This document shows positions 55,029 to 63,988 of a stretch of 64,000 nucleotides of DNA, one piece after another (the stretch's first letter is position 1; each line of letters opens with the position of its first letter). A model generated the notes under the pieces. It was not told where the DNA came from. It saw nothing but the letters and a program-made list of their open reading frames with translations, and made no database searches. Source of the stretch: Paenibacillus sp. IHBB 10380 (GTDB taxonomy: Bacteria > Bacillota > Bacilli > Paenibacillales > Paenibacillaceae); assembly GCF_000949425.1 (NCBI RefSeq), contig NZ_CP010976.1:5146001-5210000 (forward strand), given 5' to 3'. Both the position numbers and the translations under genes were made by a program.

Positions 55029-55913
55029 TTGGGTGATCGTGTAAAGAATCTCAGAAAAACGGTGTGTAGTGCAATGGTTTTCATCATGTTATTAGTGGGG
55101 TGCAATACAATAGATAACCAAACAAAAATTCCACAGGAAAAGAACGGCTGGAAGCTCGTATGGAATGATGAGTTTGACGGCAGAGAAATCGATACGATGA
55201 AGTGGCAGCACCAAACGGGTGGCTGGGGCTTCGGTAATAATGAGGATCAATTTTATACGAATGATTCAGCCAACTCGTATATCGATAACGGAAAGCTAGT
55301 AATCAAGGCTCTGAAGCAGGAGCATGAAGGCAAGCCGTACACTTCAGCCAAGCTGATTACGGAGGGTAAGGCGGATTGGACCTATGGCCGGTTCGAATTT
55401 CGCGCGAAATTACCCATTGGAAAAGGGATGTGGCCAGCTATTTGGATGATGCCGATGGATATGGAGAAATACGGCGGTTGGCCGAGCAGTGGAGAAATCG
55501 ACATTATGGAATATCTCGGTCATGTGCCGAATCAGGTGCACGGCACTTTGCATATGGGCAATCCTCATTACTATAAAGGTGACCAAATGAAGCTGAACGA
55601 AGGATCGTTCGCTGAACAATTTCATGAGTTTGCTCTGGAGTGGACACCCACCGAAATGAGATGGTATGTCGACGATAAGGAATACTACCAGACAACATCA
55701 TGGTTTACACGCAAGGATGAGGGATCGAACAATGAACTGTATCCTGCACCATTCGATCGTGCATTTTACTTGCAGATGAATTTGGCAGTTGGCGGTAATT
55801 GGCCAGGGTATCCGGATGAAACAACGGTTTTTCCACAAACGTTCGAAATTGATTATGTCAGAGTCTATCAGCCTGACAACGGCGATTACGGTCTAGATCG
55901 TGTGCCTAAATAA
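55029..55913 (+). CDS. GH16 family glycosidase, lipoprotein (laminarinase/lichenase type)
   Basis: 294 residues. The lipobox LVGC near residue 24 anchors it outside the cell. The GH16 core has WNDEFDG, the hallmark GEIDIMEYLG with the two catalytic Glu, HGTLHMG and NLAVGGNWPG, typical of endo-beta-1,3-glucanase and related enzymes. The start is a TTG at 55029 directly after the stop of the permease, with TGGAG overlapping that stop. It would cut polysaccharide at the surface before import. The exact linkage cannot be read from motifs. Confidence 0.9.
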   Translation: MGDRVKNLRKTVCSAMVFIMLLVGCNTIDNQTKIPQEKNGWKLVWNDEFDGREIDTMKWQHQTGGWGFGNNEDQFYTNDSANSYIDNGKLVIKALKQEHEGKPYTSAKLITEGKADWTYGRFEFRAKLPIGKGMWPAIWMMPMDMEKYGGWPSSGEIDIMEYLGHVPNQVHGTLHMGNPHYYKGDQMKLNEGSFAEQFHEFALEWTPTEMRWYVDDKEYYQTTSWFTRKDEGSNNELYPAPFDRAFYLQMNLAVGGNWPGYPDETTVFPQTFEIDYVRVYQPDNGDYGLDRVPK

Positions 55914-55933
55914 AACAGCAGGATGTGAGTAAG

Positions 55934-57907
55934 ATGATTCAAACAACAATGGAATTGCGTGAAATTGATGGATTGTCCGTACCTTTTCAGAGTGGCATAC
56001 CGGTACCATCTTTTGATGCTCAGAAACGCCTGAAGCTCGATCTGGCAGGCATCTGGAAGAAGGAGAGATTCCAAGCAGATCATGATTTCTCGTTATCTGA
56101 GCGTAATGATCAATGGTTCGAGCGCTTGTATGAGGAGATACAAGGTCGTACGGAGGTTCATTTCAATGATGGGGATTGGGAGACGCGAAAGCTCCCATTC
56201 CCTGAGAATGAGCTTCAGGGGATAGAGGAAGCGAAGTCTAGTGAAACGTATGAGGATGGCGTTTGGTATCGGAGAACGTTCAATCTGGAGTCAGAATGGG
56301 AGAATAAGTCTGTAACACTGCATGCGCTCTCCATCAGTTATGTGGCGGACGTATGGGTGAATGGACATTGGGTTGGATATCATGAAGGCGGGTTTACACC
56401 GTTCGCATTAGATTTGACTCCCTTTGTGAAGGTTGGTGAGGTCAATACTATCGCACTTCGTATAGATAATCCTCCATGGGGCAGCCGTACGGATGTGATA
56501 CCGGCGACGGCGGGGACGGATTTCTTTAACTATACTGGAGTAATTCATGATTTATATATAAGTGGAACATCCTTCTGCCATATAGCGAGAGTGAATGCAG
56601 TTCCACTGGATGTGGAGGGACACGTAAGATTTAGCATCATTTTGGAGAATCGCGGGCCTTTGGCGGTCGAGGCAACAATCAATGGTGAACTCTTCGATGT
56701 TAATCGCGAGTGCAAAAGTTTCATGAGTTCTCCATTCGCCGCGGATATTATCGATTCCCAAACATCTTGGGACGGCGTAATGTCGTGGACGGTTGTAATG
56801 GATCCTTATGAGACTAAAGTAGTTGAGACTGTCGTGCAAATTGGTGAACCTCGCTTATGGGCATTTTGGAAGCCGGAGTTGTATGTTGCGGAATTTACAG
56901 TCACCGAACTGGGCAAATCCAACCCTGTTGACCGTTTCGCTACGCAATTTGGTATTCGTACCGTAACAACGGAAGGAACGCGTCTCCTGCTGAATGGACG
57001 CCCGGTATTCCTGAGCGGAATTGCTCGTCATGAAGAATGGCCGGATACAGGACGTTCCGCAGCATGGGAGAGAATACGTGACGATCTCGTGCAAATGAGA
57101 CAAGTGATGCACGTGAATTTCGTGCGGACTGCACACTATCCGAACCATGTGTACACGGCAGTACTGACGGATCGGCTTGGCCTTGCTACCGTTAGTGAAA
57201 TTCCGCTATGGCAGTTTACACGCGAGCATTTCGAGGTTCAGGAGGAGAAGAGGCTACCTGATCAAATGTGGCGTGAGATGATTTTCTCCCAGTACAATCG
57301 CCCATCTGTTCTTATGTGGAGCACCCAGAATGAATCCATCGAGGTGGAGCTTCGCACCGAATATAACAAACGTCTTGTGAAGGATTTGAAGGGAAATTAC
57401 GCAGATGGCCGTCTGACCACGCAGAGTGCTGCTGCAGATCAACCAGGCGCGCATGACCCTTCCATGGAGCCACTCGACATGGCGGGATGGACGATGTACT
57501 TCGGGATTTTCCACGGTAGTACGTACTATGATGGTACGCGGGACTTTCTACAGAAAGCGCATGAGTTGTGGCCGGACAAGCCTGTTTGGAATACCGAATT
57601 CGGACACTGGTCCTCAAATGGTGATTCAATGGCGGCTGAACAAGTCAAGACGTACAGCGAAACGCTGCAAGCCTTAATGGAGCGGGCTGTCATTTCGGAT
57701 GACGGTGAGGCTACCTTGAACCCAGAAGGCTTCCTTGTCGGAATCGACTTCTGGATCATGTATGATTGGTATGTGAATCATAACAAATGGATTGATACAT
57801 TCGGAATTTATCATATGGACAGAAAGACGATGAAGCCTGTCGGAGAAGTTCTAAGCCAAGATTATGCGAGATTCACTGCATTTGAGGGTGGATTTATTAA
57901 AATATAA
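55934..57907 (+). CDS. GH2 family glycosidase
   Basis: About 657 residues. An N-terminal jelly-roll sugar-binding domain (GVWYRRTFNLESEW, VADVWVNGHWVGYHEGGF), an immunoglobulin-like domain, and a TIM barrel with acid/base Glu467 in STQNES and nucleophile Glu555 in WNTEFGHW. No signal peptide, so it works in the cytoplasm on imported oligosaccharides. A GTG at 55925 is in frame, but AGGA is too close to it; the ATG at 55934 is used here. Specificity among beta-galactosidase, beta-glucuronidase and others is open. A terminator follows. Confidence 0.88.
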   Translation: MIQTTMELREIDGLSVPFQSGIPVPSFDAQKRLKLDLAGIWKKERFQADHDFSLSERNDQWFERLYEEIQGRTEVHFNDGDWETRKLPFPENELQGIEEAKSSETYEDGVWYRRTFNLESEWENKSVTLHALSISYVADVWVNGHWVGYHEGGFTPFALDLTPFVKVGEVNTIALRIDNPPWGSRTDVIPATAGTDFFNYTGVIHDLYISGTSFCHIARVNAVPLDVEGHVRFSIILENRGPLAVEATINGELFDVNRECKSFMSSPFAADIIDSQTSWDGVMSWTVVMDPYETKVVETVVQIGEPRLWAFWKPELYVAEFTVTELGKSNPVDRFATQFGIRTVTTEGTRLLLNGRPVFLSGIARHEEWPDTGRSAAWERIRDDLVQMRQVMHVNFVRTAHYPNHVYTAVLTDRLGLATVSEIPLWQFTREHFEVQEEKRLPDQMWREMIFSQYNRPSVLMWSTQNESIEVELRTEYNKRLVKDLKGNYADGRLTTQSAAADQPGAHDPSMEPLDMAGWTMYFGIFHGSTYYDGTRDFLQKAHELWPDKPVWNTEFGHWSSNGDSMAAEQVKTYSETLQALMERAVISDDGEATLNPEGFLVGIDFWIMYDWYVNHNKWIDTFGIYHMDRKTMKPVGEVLSQDYARFTAFEGGFIKI

Positions 57908-57916
57908 AAGAGTATA

Positions 57917-57952
57917 GACTGCCTCGGCTAATGTCGCGAGGCTATCTTTTTT
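57917..57952 (+). terminator. Terminator between GH2 and esterase genes
   Basis: GCCTCG pairs with CGAGGC, extended by AGA/TCT after mismatches, then TTTTTT. The esterase ribosome site GAGGAGG begins two bases after the T-run, so the esterase depends on read-through or an internal promoter. Confidence 0.75.
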
Positions 57953-57971
57953 AGAGGAGGATATGGTAATT

Positions 57972-58940
57972 GTGAGCTATATGGAGGATGTAACGAAGGA
58001 TTTGTATAACTACCTTCCCGTATTGACGAAGAAAGATGATTTTGATGAGTTTTGGGAAAAGACGATCCAAGAAACCAAGGCTATTCCGCTCGATGCCGAA
58101 AGAACCTTGATTGATTATCCGAGTACTTATGTTAAGGTATATTCTATTTCATATAACGGGATGGATGATACGAGAATTAATGGATGGTATATTGTACCTA
58201 CCTTTGTGAAGAAAGATAAGTATCCATGCTTGATTCATTATCATGGTTTTACTGGAAATCGAGGACAACCTTCGGAGTTTATGCATTGGATTAATATGGG
58301 GATCGCGGTTATTTCGGTGGATTGCCGTGATCAAGGAGGCATAACGGGTAACCATGCAGCTTCTAATCACGGGTTTGCACACAATGTTGCCAGTAAAGGC
58401 GTTCTCGATAAATACGAATATTATTATCGTTTCGTGTATATGGATTGCTTGAAGGCTATTGATTTTGCATGTGAACAAGAGGAAATCGATGTTACCAAAA
58501 TTGTAATAGAAGGAGGAAGTCAGGGAGGGGGACTTGGAATGGCAGTCTCTGCCTTGGATGACAGACCTGTACTCGCTATGGTTGACGTACCAAGTAGTAG
58601 TAATCTGGTACGTCGTGTTGAAGGATATCATGGTGCCTTTTCAAGTATCGCTGAATTACTTAAAAAGCACCCAAACCAAACGGATTTGGTTATAGATAAT
58701 TTGAGCTATTTCGACACTATGAATATGGCTGATAGAATTAAGTGCAGGGTTCTTGCTTCCGTAGGTTTGAAGGATGATGTGTGTCCTGCCCAAATGTACT
58801 TTGCAACGTATAATCGAATTCCCGGTGAGAAAGAAATGGTGATCTACCCCTTTAATGGTCATGAAGGCGGGGAGTCCGCTCAAACGGAAGTGAAGTTGAA
58901 GTTTTTGAAAAGGCACTTTCCGGATTGGTTTTTACTATAA
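57972..58940 (+). CDS. Acetyl-xylan esterase / cephalosporin-C deacetylase family (CE7)
   Basis: About 322 residues of the AXE1 alpha/beta-hydrolase family: YHGFTGNRGQPSEFMHWINM, VDCRDQGG, nucleophile in GGSQGGG, Asp in GLKDDVCP and His in NGHEGG. No signal peptide, so it deacetylates imported oligosaccharides in the cytoplasm. GAGGAGG (57954-57960) is 2 nt from the ATG at 57963 and 11 nt from the GTG at 57972; the GTG is preferred but not certain. Its presence suggests an acetylated polysaccharide substrate. Confidence 0.9.
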   Translation: MSYMEDVTKDLYNYLPVLTKKDDFDEFWEKTIQETKAIPLDAERTLIDYPSTYVKVYSISYNGMDDTRINGWYIVPTFVKKDKYPCLIHYHGFTGNRGQPSEFMHWINMGIAVISVDCRDQGGITGNHAASNHGFAHNVASKGVLDKYEYYYRFVYMDCLKAIDFACEQEEIDVTKIVIEGGSQGGGLGMAVSALDDRPVLAMVDVPSSSNLVRRVEGYHGAFSSIAELLKKHPNQTDLVIDNLSYFDTMNMADRIKCRVLASVGLKDDVCPAQMYFATYNRIPGEKEMVIYPFNGHEGGESAQTEVKLKFLKRHFPDWFLL

Positions 58941-59059
58941 CGGCCTGAGGCTCTTAGTGGTCTGGAAATGGACCGTCCGAACTCTTAAAAAACTGTCAAT
59001 ATTAGTAGTTGCTAAGTAAGTTGTCGCAAAATAGTTGAGCATCTGAGGCTTTGAATTTA

Positions 59060-59101
59060 AGCTAGTTAGTTAAATCCTTGATTTGACTGACTAGCTATTT
59101 T
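59060..59101 (+). terminator. Terminator downstream of the esterase gene
   Basis: A 16-bp stem (AGCTAGTTAGTTAAAT against ATTTGACTGACTAGCT, two G-U pairs) with a 5-nt loop, then ATTTTG. It ends the polysaccharide locus and also faces the convergent operon. Confidence 0.75.
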
Positions 59102-59161
59102 GTGCGCTTGGATATCCTGACAAAATAGCGCGGGGGAAAGAGGGAGCGAACTTGAACTTTT

Positions 59162-59725
59162 CTATTCCTTAAGGAATATCGTATTCATACAATCGGATAC
59201 ATAGTGGTCATTGGTAAGTTTGCTCTGGACTAGCTCACGCCAAGTCGTTTTATCGGTTAGGAAAGATAGGTCATCCACTGCATACCACTGTGCAACAGCA
59301 CTGCGCGTAACTTTATAAGAAGCTTCATCAAAAATAAAGTGAATAGCTTCAAGGTTATCGATTAAGGAAAATGCAGCGGTAGCATTGTATATTAATGATG
59401 TCTCTAGGTGCTTTTTATTCATATTCGAGATATCTTCTTTGAAATTTATTTCTAAAGTGAATACATCGGGAAACAGTTGAAATGATTTGTCTATATTACC
59501 TAAGGGCAATGAACCAACAAGATTCGCTATGTTCGAAGAGTTACCCATATATTTGTTGCTATATTTCAGCACGGATGTCACATCATGTGTTATCGGGTCT
59601 TGTTGATCTTCAGAATATTCTTTCTCATTCTCAGCAAGCTGTGGCATAACAATCCCATGTAAGATTCCAAATGAAATCACGCCGACAAGCAACAAGCAAA
59701 TGATCACGATATTTCTAGTCTTCAT
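59162..59725 (-). CDS. DUF4825-like membrane-anchored protein
   Basis: 187 residues: one N-terminal helix (MKTRNIVIICLLLVGVISFG) and an extracellular domain with SSNIANLVGSLPLGNIDKSF and YNATAAFSLIDNLEAIHFIF, the DUF4825 pattern. Function unknown. An ATG at 59743 is in frame without a ribosome site; the ATG at 59725 follows GGGTG and overlaps the upstream gene by 11 nt. Third gene of the PadR operon. Confidence 0.8.
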   Translation of the reverse strand: MKTRNIVIICLLLVGVISFGILHGIVMPQLAENEKEYSEDQQDPITHDVTSVLKYSNKYMGNSSNIANLVGSLPLGNIDKSFQLFPDVFTLEINFKEDISNMNKKHLETSLIYNATAAFSLIDNLEAIHFIFDEASYKVTRSAVAQWYAVDDLSFLTDKTTWRELVQSKLTNDHYVSDCMNTIFLKE

Positions 59726-60398
59726 AAGAGGCACCCACTTCATATTTATGCAAAAGCTTTAGAGCACTATTGAACAGTAACGGTACGATGATGGAGATCA
59801 TAGGAAAGAGGAATGGAATAGCTGTGACAGCAAATTGATAGGGTCCATCGATGTGTATAGGTCTCATAAACCAAATGTTGCTTCCAAATTGAAGTGCAGT
59901 TCTAGCTGTAATGGATGCAACCATAAACAATCCCCAAATGATCCAAATGATTCTTCTGTATCGTAAGAAGGATAGTACAGGGAGAGTAGAGACTTTGTTG
60001 AGCCAATGATTTTGCTTGTTTCTATTTAAGAGTAGGAAGACCAGACCAAGTACAATAACGAACATAAATAGAAATAAGCTAAGTGGTTTTGTCGTATCTA
60101 AGATTCCAAGAGGTATAGTCAATATCCACGCAATCAGCGTATACATTAAGGCGATCTGTACAAGCTCCATCTGAAATCTGTGGATATATATCTGTGGATT
60201 ACCATCAATTAAACCATCGATGGAATCCATATTGTCAATGGCAATCGTTATCGCTTGCTCCATTGCCATTCCGCCTGCTGTTAAATCCGATACTTTAGCT
60301 TCGAGGTTCGATACAATCTCATATTTCAACTCTTTAGTTTGTTTGTTCTCTTTGTATTTTGAGAATAAATGCTCGACGTGTTGCTGTAACCGATTCAT
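59715..60398 (-). CDS. Membrane protein with permease-prefix/DUF1700-like N-terminus
   Basis: 227 residues. The helical cytoplasmic N-terminus (HVEHLFSKYKENKQTKELKY, LEAKVSDLTAGG) resembles the prefix domain often found next to PadR regulators. Four transmembrane helices follow. The start overlaps the PadR stop as ATGA. Probably a PadR-controlled envelope protein; no mechanism is evident. Confidence 0.8.
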   Translation of the reverse strand: MNRLQQHVEHLFSKYKENKQTKELKYEIVSNLEAKVSDLTAGGMAMEQAITIAIDNMDSIDGLIDGNPQIYIHRFQMELVQIALMYTLIAWILTIPLGILDTTKPLSLFLFMFVIVLGLVFLLLNRNKQNHWLNKVSTLPVLSFLRYRRIIWIIWGLFMVASITARTALQFGSNIWFMRPIHIDGPYQFAVTAIPFLFPMISIIVPLLFNSALKLLHKYEVGASYED

Positions 60399-60754
60399 AA
60401 GTGTTCCTCCTTCTTTTCTATAAGCTGGTCAATTAAGTCTTTGGCAATCTTCCAAGCTGCAACATTGGCTTCATAATTTTCAATGCCCAAAGGGGTCACA
60501 GCATAGTACTTTCGTCTGCCTCCTTGACTCTCATCACCCCAATATGACGCGATTAGTTTCTGAAATTCAAGCCTTTTTAAGCTGCTATAAAGTGAAGGTT
60601 CTTTCAGTTCATATTGTCCATGACTGTATTTAGAAATGGCCTTTATAATTTCGTATCCATAGTTATCGCTCTCACATAACACACGAAGAATAATAGTATC
60701 TACATGCCCGCGGATTAACTCAGGGCTAATATTAGCGTTAGTCACATTCTTCAC
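60395..60754 (-). CDS. PadR-family transcriptional regulator
   Basis: 119-residue winged-helix repressor: GHVDTIILRVLCESDNYGYE, EPSLYSSLKRLEFQKLIASY, GRRKYYAVTPLG. Head of a three-gene, tightly overlapping operon. A PadR-type palindrome lies 13 bp upstream of its start, consistent with autorepression. Confidence 0.92.
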   Translation of the reverse strand: MKNVTNANISPELIRGHVDTIILRVLCESDNYGYEIIKAISKYSHGQYELKEPSLYSSLKRLEFQKLIASYWGDESQGGRRKYYAVTPLGIENYEANVAAWKIAKDLIDQLIEKKEEHL

Positions 60755-60766
60755 CTCTTAAGTACA

Positions 60767-60777
60767 ATGTATTACAT
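60767..60777 (-). promoter_or_regulatory. PadR-type operator ATGT-ATT-ACAT
   Basis: Perfect 4-3-4 palindrome ATGTATTACAT upstream of the PadR gene; ATGT/ACAT half-sites are established for the family. Confidence 0.6.
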
Positions 60778-61115
60778 ATTACTATGCGTGTCAATGTAAT
60801 TTAAATATTAGGATGGATTGGAATAATTTCGACAAATGGTTATAACTCATTACATATCAGATCTCTACATATTTAGAAAAGAATGGAAGTTTTGAAGCTA
60901 GAAGGTGTAGTGAAGTAGTTTGAAGTCCCCATTTCTTATTCGAATAATTATTCTTACAGATTTATTATAAAACATACCGTTTTCTGGACCCTGTACAAAT
61001 GAACAGAATAAAATACCAATAGTTTTCTCGTTTATAATATAAGTTAATGGAACGTGAAAACGTGGTTCGTGATATACTAGACATATTCAGATTGAATAAG
61101 AAAGGTTGTCAATAG
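60778..61115. other. AT-rich divergent spacer
   Basis: 338 bases between divergent operons without a gene. It contains a TTATTCGAATAA palindrome near 60937, and TATAAT-like elements near 61031 and 61070 that could serve the small helix-turn-helix gene. Nothing more is identified. Confidence 0.4.
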
Positions 61116-61343
61116 ATGCATGTATTTGAAGATTGGAATCAAAAGTTAAGAAAAACCTTCAATGAAACAAGTAATGAAGTTGTATTGACAGTTACGGAAG
61201 CAGGGAATATGTTAGGTCTATCTAAAGATCAAATGAAAGTCTATGTGGATAAAAATAACCTAACTAAAATGCAGATTATGAGAAGTGCTCATAGGTACTT
61301 GCTGTTAAAAAGTGAAATAGATGAGATCGTGAAGAATAAGTAG
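61116..61343 (+). CDS. Small helix-turn-helix protein (excisionase/MerR-like)
   Basis: 75 residues. The core VVLTVTEAGNMLGLSKDQMK, VYVDKNNL, RYLLLKSEIDEIV is the excisionase-type winged helix. AAAGG lies upstream of the ATG and a good terminator follows, so it is a genuine single-gene unit. No integrase is nearby; it may act as a stand-alone regulator. Confidence 0.75.
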   Translation: MHVFEDWNQKLRKTFNETSNEVVLTVTEAGNMLGLSKDQMKVYVDKNNLTKMQIMRSAHRYLLLKSEIDEIVKNK

Positions 61344-61374
61344 CCTATTCCGATATTGAAGAATGATGTAGAAC

Positions 61375-61399
61375 AGACACCTAGCGGGTGTCTTTTTTT
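61375..61399 (+). terminator. Terminator of the helix-turn-helix gene
   Basis: AGACACC pairs with GGTGTCT around a 5-nt loop, followed by seven T. Confidence 0.85.
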
Positions 61400-61483
61400 A
61401 TTCTCTAGATGCGAATAGGATATACAGCAGATAGTAATGTCATCATAGACAGGCCATACTATGTATAATTGGAGGAATTAATC

Positions 61484-62128
61484 ATGGTGAATAAGGATAA
61501 AATGAAAGGTTTTGTATTCGGTGTTGTAAGTACGAGTTTAATTCTCGCTTCATCAGCTGCGTGGGCTAGTCCCGTTTCTAAGAAAATAAACGCATTATAT
61601 AATGATATCAAAGTGGTTGTAAACGGAGAAGATGTACAATTAACGGGTAATAATGAACCTTTTATGGTTCAAAATACGACTTATTTACCTCTCAGGGCTG
61701 TAGCTGATGCATTAGATCAGCCTGTGAGATGGGATAGTACAACTCAAACCGTTCTTATTGGTAATGGGGCGACAACAACGAACCGTTATGAAGTAGCGGG
61801 AATTGAGTATCCACAAGAATTTGAAGCTTTTTTCAGTAAAGTTCAAAAGCGTGTTGCTGATGGAGATAAAGCAGGAGTTGCGGATCTTGTTCATTATCCT
61901 TTGAATGTAAATAGCAATGGCAAGACAGCCGTCATTAAGACCAAGCAACAGTTTATCAATGAGTACGATCAGATTATGACAGACAAAGTGCAAAAGGCAT
62001 TGAAGAATCAGGAGGTACAGAATACCTTCGTGAATTACCAAGGGGTCATGGTTGGTGATGGTGAAATTTGGTTTAATGTTTCTAACAAGGACCCGCATAC
62101 ATTTTATATTTATGCTATCAACAAATAG
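61484..62128 (+). CDS. Secreted protein with stalk (copper amine oxidase N-like) domain
   Basis: 214 residues. The signal peptide ends near SSAAWAS. A stalk domain follows (IKVVVNGEDVQL, TTYLPLRAVADALDQPVRWD), then a C-terminal module (RVADGDKAGVADLVHYPLNV, GEIWFNVSNKD) with NTF2-like character. GGAGG is 8 nt before the ATG at 61484; an in-frame TTG at 61469 overlaps that site. Stalk domains are frequent in Paenibacillus exported proteins; role unknown. Confidence 0.88.
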   Translation: MVNKDKMKGFVFGVVSTSLILASSAAWASPVSKKINALYNDIKVVVNGEDVQLTGNNEPFMVQNTTYLPLRAVADALDQPVRWDSTTQTVLIGNGATTTNRYEVAGIEYPQEFEAFFSKVQKRVADGDKAGVADLVHYPLNVNSNGKTAVIKTKQQFINEYDQIMTDKVQKALKNQEVQNTFVNYQGVMVGDGEIWFNVSNKDPHTFYIYAINK

Positions 62129-62168
62129 TTAATAAGTAATAGTAATCAATGTAGTAGAGGCACATATC

Positions 62169-62215
62169 AAAATACCCCTCAGTTCCACTTTATAAGTGGT
62201 TTTGAGGGGTATTTT
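62169..62215. terminator. Bidirectional terminator
   Basis: AAAATACCCCTCA pairs with TGAGGGGTATTTT, with an inner CCACTT/AAGTGG stem. A/T ends serve both the stalk-protein gene (+) and the oxidoreductase gene (-). Confidence 0.88.
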
Positions 62216-62244
62216 ATGTGATTTTAATTGATCGTCCGCACTTT

Positions 62245-63816
62245 TTATACAGCCCCAATAGAAGGCCACGTCAACTCGAATCCATTATTCTTCAGACGAG
62301 TCTGGAATGCTTGCAGCAGATCAGGTGTATTTCTAACTGCACGGGGTTGAACATTCCGTTCTATACAGAATGCAGTGAGCATGCCGGCGGCTTCCCCGAT
62401 GTTCCATTCTACTGGATGAAGTCTGTAGCAGCCATTAGTGATATGGGTTGTGCCGATATTCTTCGCTGCGGGTAGAAGGTTATTCACGCGCACAGGAAGC
62501 AATGCTCCAAGTGGGATTTGAAATGGAAGAGATGAGACATCAATAAAGGAACGCAGTGAGGTACTCGGATGTAGGTCGATTCTGTAGCTTCCAATGCCTA
62601 CGCTATCTGGGTAAACCTCAGCTTTTCCATTTGTACGACAATCTGGGTTCAGATGCTGTTCCAATATCGTGAACTCAGCGTGAATTCGGCGTGACTCCCG
62701 AATATAAGGTGCTTGAGCAAGACCATCTTCTGCACCCGTTACATCTGGACGAGGGCGTAATCCTGGATAACCTATTCCGCCATCTGCACGAGGTGCTTCC
62801 GTCTGCATCCAGTAGAGCAATGATAATGTGAGTTGCTTCGCACTCCTAAGATGTCGCTTTCGTTCTTCTGCGGGTACATCAATAATGGAGCCAAGCCAAT
62901 AGTCGTTCTGTGGGTAATTGATAATACTGATATCTGCGGAGTATGTCCCCGGTAAGAAATTAGCTTTGTCCACAATACGGCGGTAAGTCCAGAGTGGGTA
63001 GGAGGCTTCACCTGGCATAAGAGCATAAGTAACAGGTTCTAGAGTCTGTGGTGAAGGAACCGTCCAACTGAGCTGGGGTGCAGGCCAGAAGTCAGCTTGA
63101 TAGTCCTTCCAAAAGTTATATTCCTTCGGCTTCGAAATGGTATAGTTCTCTCCTGGAGTATAGTCCATGGCTAGGCAATGGGTGAAAGCTTGCATATCCT
63201 GAGGGTCAGCTGCTCCAGCTAAGGCATGCGGTTCGCCTGTGTCAGTTATTGATTCTGCTCCTGTCACGTATTCTACACCTGCTAGGGGCAGAACATCGCC
63301 CTCTTCTGTTGCATCTATGAAATATTGTCCGGTTAATATGAGTGTATCTCCATCATTTCCTTTTACTTTAATGGATCGGATATCATCCCCTTCTGTTTCA
63401 GCTGAAATAGGATGATATCCAGTCCATATTCGAAGCTTACCACTATGAACATACGGTGCGAGCATGTTTTGTAGTACTGCTAGCGCTGTACGAGGTTCAT
63501 GAGATAAGCGACTAACCCAAGCATTTCCAGGATTGAAGGCTGTTCTGGCTCGGGCTTGTTCGGTAAGTGGGAAGAAACGACGGTAATAGTCTCTTACGCC
63601 ATCTCGAAAGGCTCTGTAGCTGGCAGTACAACCGAATTGTTCAATCCACCGACTCTCATCTGGAGGCACTGCTTGGCTCGTGAGCTGTCCTCCAATCCAA
63701 TCATAAGCTTCAGTCATGACGACGGATTGACCTGAACGTGCAGCTGCTAGCGCAGCGGCACAACCTCCAGTACCTCCACCTATAATGATAACGTTCGCGT
63801 GTATATGTTGAGACAT
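62245..63816 (-). CDS. FAD-dependent oxidoreductase
   Basis: 523 residues. The N-terminal Rossmann dinucleotide motif NVIIIGGGTGGCAAALAAA is followed by EAYDWIGGQLTSQ, DATEEGDVLPLAGVEYVTGA and a C-terminal NIGTTHITNGCYRLHPVEWN region typical of the FAD_oxidored family. Substrate unknown; such enzymes often lie near carbohydrate loci. AGGAGGAG lies 6 nt before the ATG. Confidence 0.9.
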   Translation of the reverse strand: MSQHIHANVIIIGGGTGGCAAALAAARSGQSVVMTEAYDWIGGQLTSQAVPPDESRWIEQFGCTASYRAFRDGVRDYYRRFFPLTEQARARTAFNPGNAWVSRLSHEPRTALAVLQNMLAPYVHSGKLRIWTGYHPISAETEGDDIRSIKVKGNDGDTLILTGQYFIDATEEGDVLPLAGVEYVTGAESITDTGEPHALAGAADPQDMQAFTHCLAMDYTPGENYTISKPKEYNFWKDYQADFWPAPQLSWTVPSPQTLEPVTYALMPGEASYPLWTYRRIVDKANFLPGTYSADISIINYPQNDYWLGSIIDVPAEERKRHLRSAKQLTLSLLYWMQTEAPRADGGIGYPGLRPRPDVTGAEDGLAQAPYIRESRRIHAEFTILEQHLNPDCRTNGKAEVYPDSVGIGSYRIDLHPSTSLRSFIDVSSLPFQIPLGALLPVRVNNLLPAAKNIGTTHITNGCYRLHPVEWNIGEAAGMLTAFCIERNVQPRAVRNTPDLLQAFQTRLKNNGFELTWPSIGAV

Positions 63817-63866
63817 CTAATCTCCTCCTTAATAATGGGGTATATATAGTTAGACTCGAATGATTA

Positions 63867-63879
63867 TGAAAATGTTTCA
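63867..63879. promoter_or_regulatory. Palindrome TGAAAATGTTTCA
   Basis: 5-3-5 palindrome in the divergent space between the oxidoreductase and the last gene. It resembles cre flanks but lacks the central CG; candidate operator only. Confidence 0.3.
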
Positions 63880-63942
63880 AAAAATGGAATTATTATTATT
63901 TTCGTGTTAGCTATAGCAGATAGAATTTGATACTATAACCTA

Positions 63943-63964
63943 AGATCTCCTAATGAGGAGGTCT
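63943..63964 (+). other. Leader hairpin before the last gene
   Basis: AGATCTCCT pairs with AGGAGGTCT (one G-U) around AATG, then ATATTTTTA. The right arm contains a copy of the Shine-Dalgarno. It could be a weak terminator or attenuator 24 nt before the start codon. Confidence 0.45.
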
Positions 63965-63988
63965 ATATTTTTATGAGGAGGAAATGGC

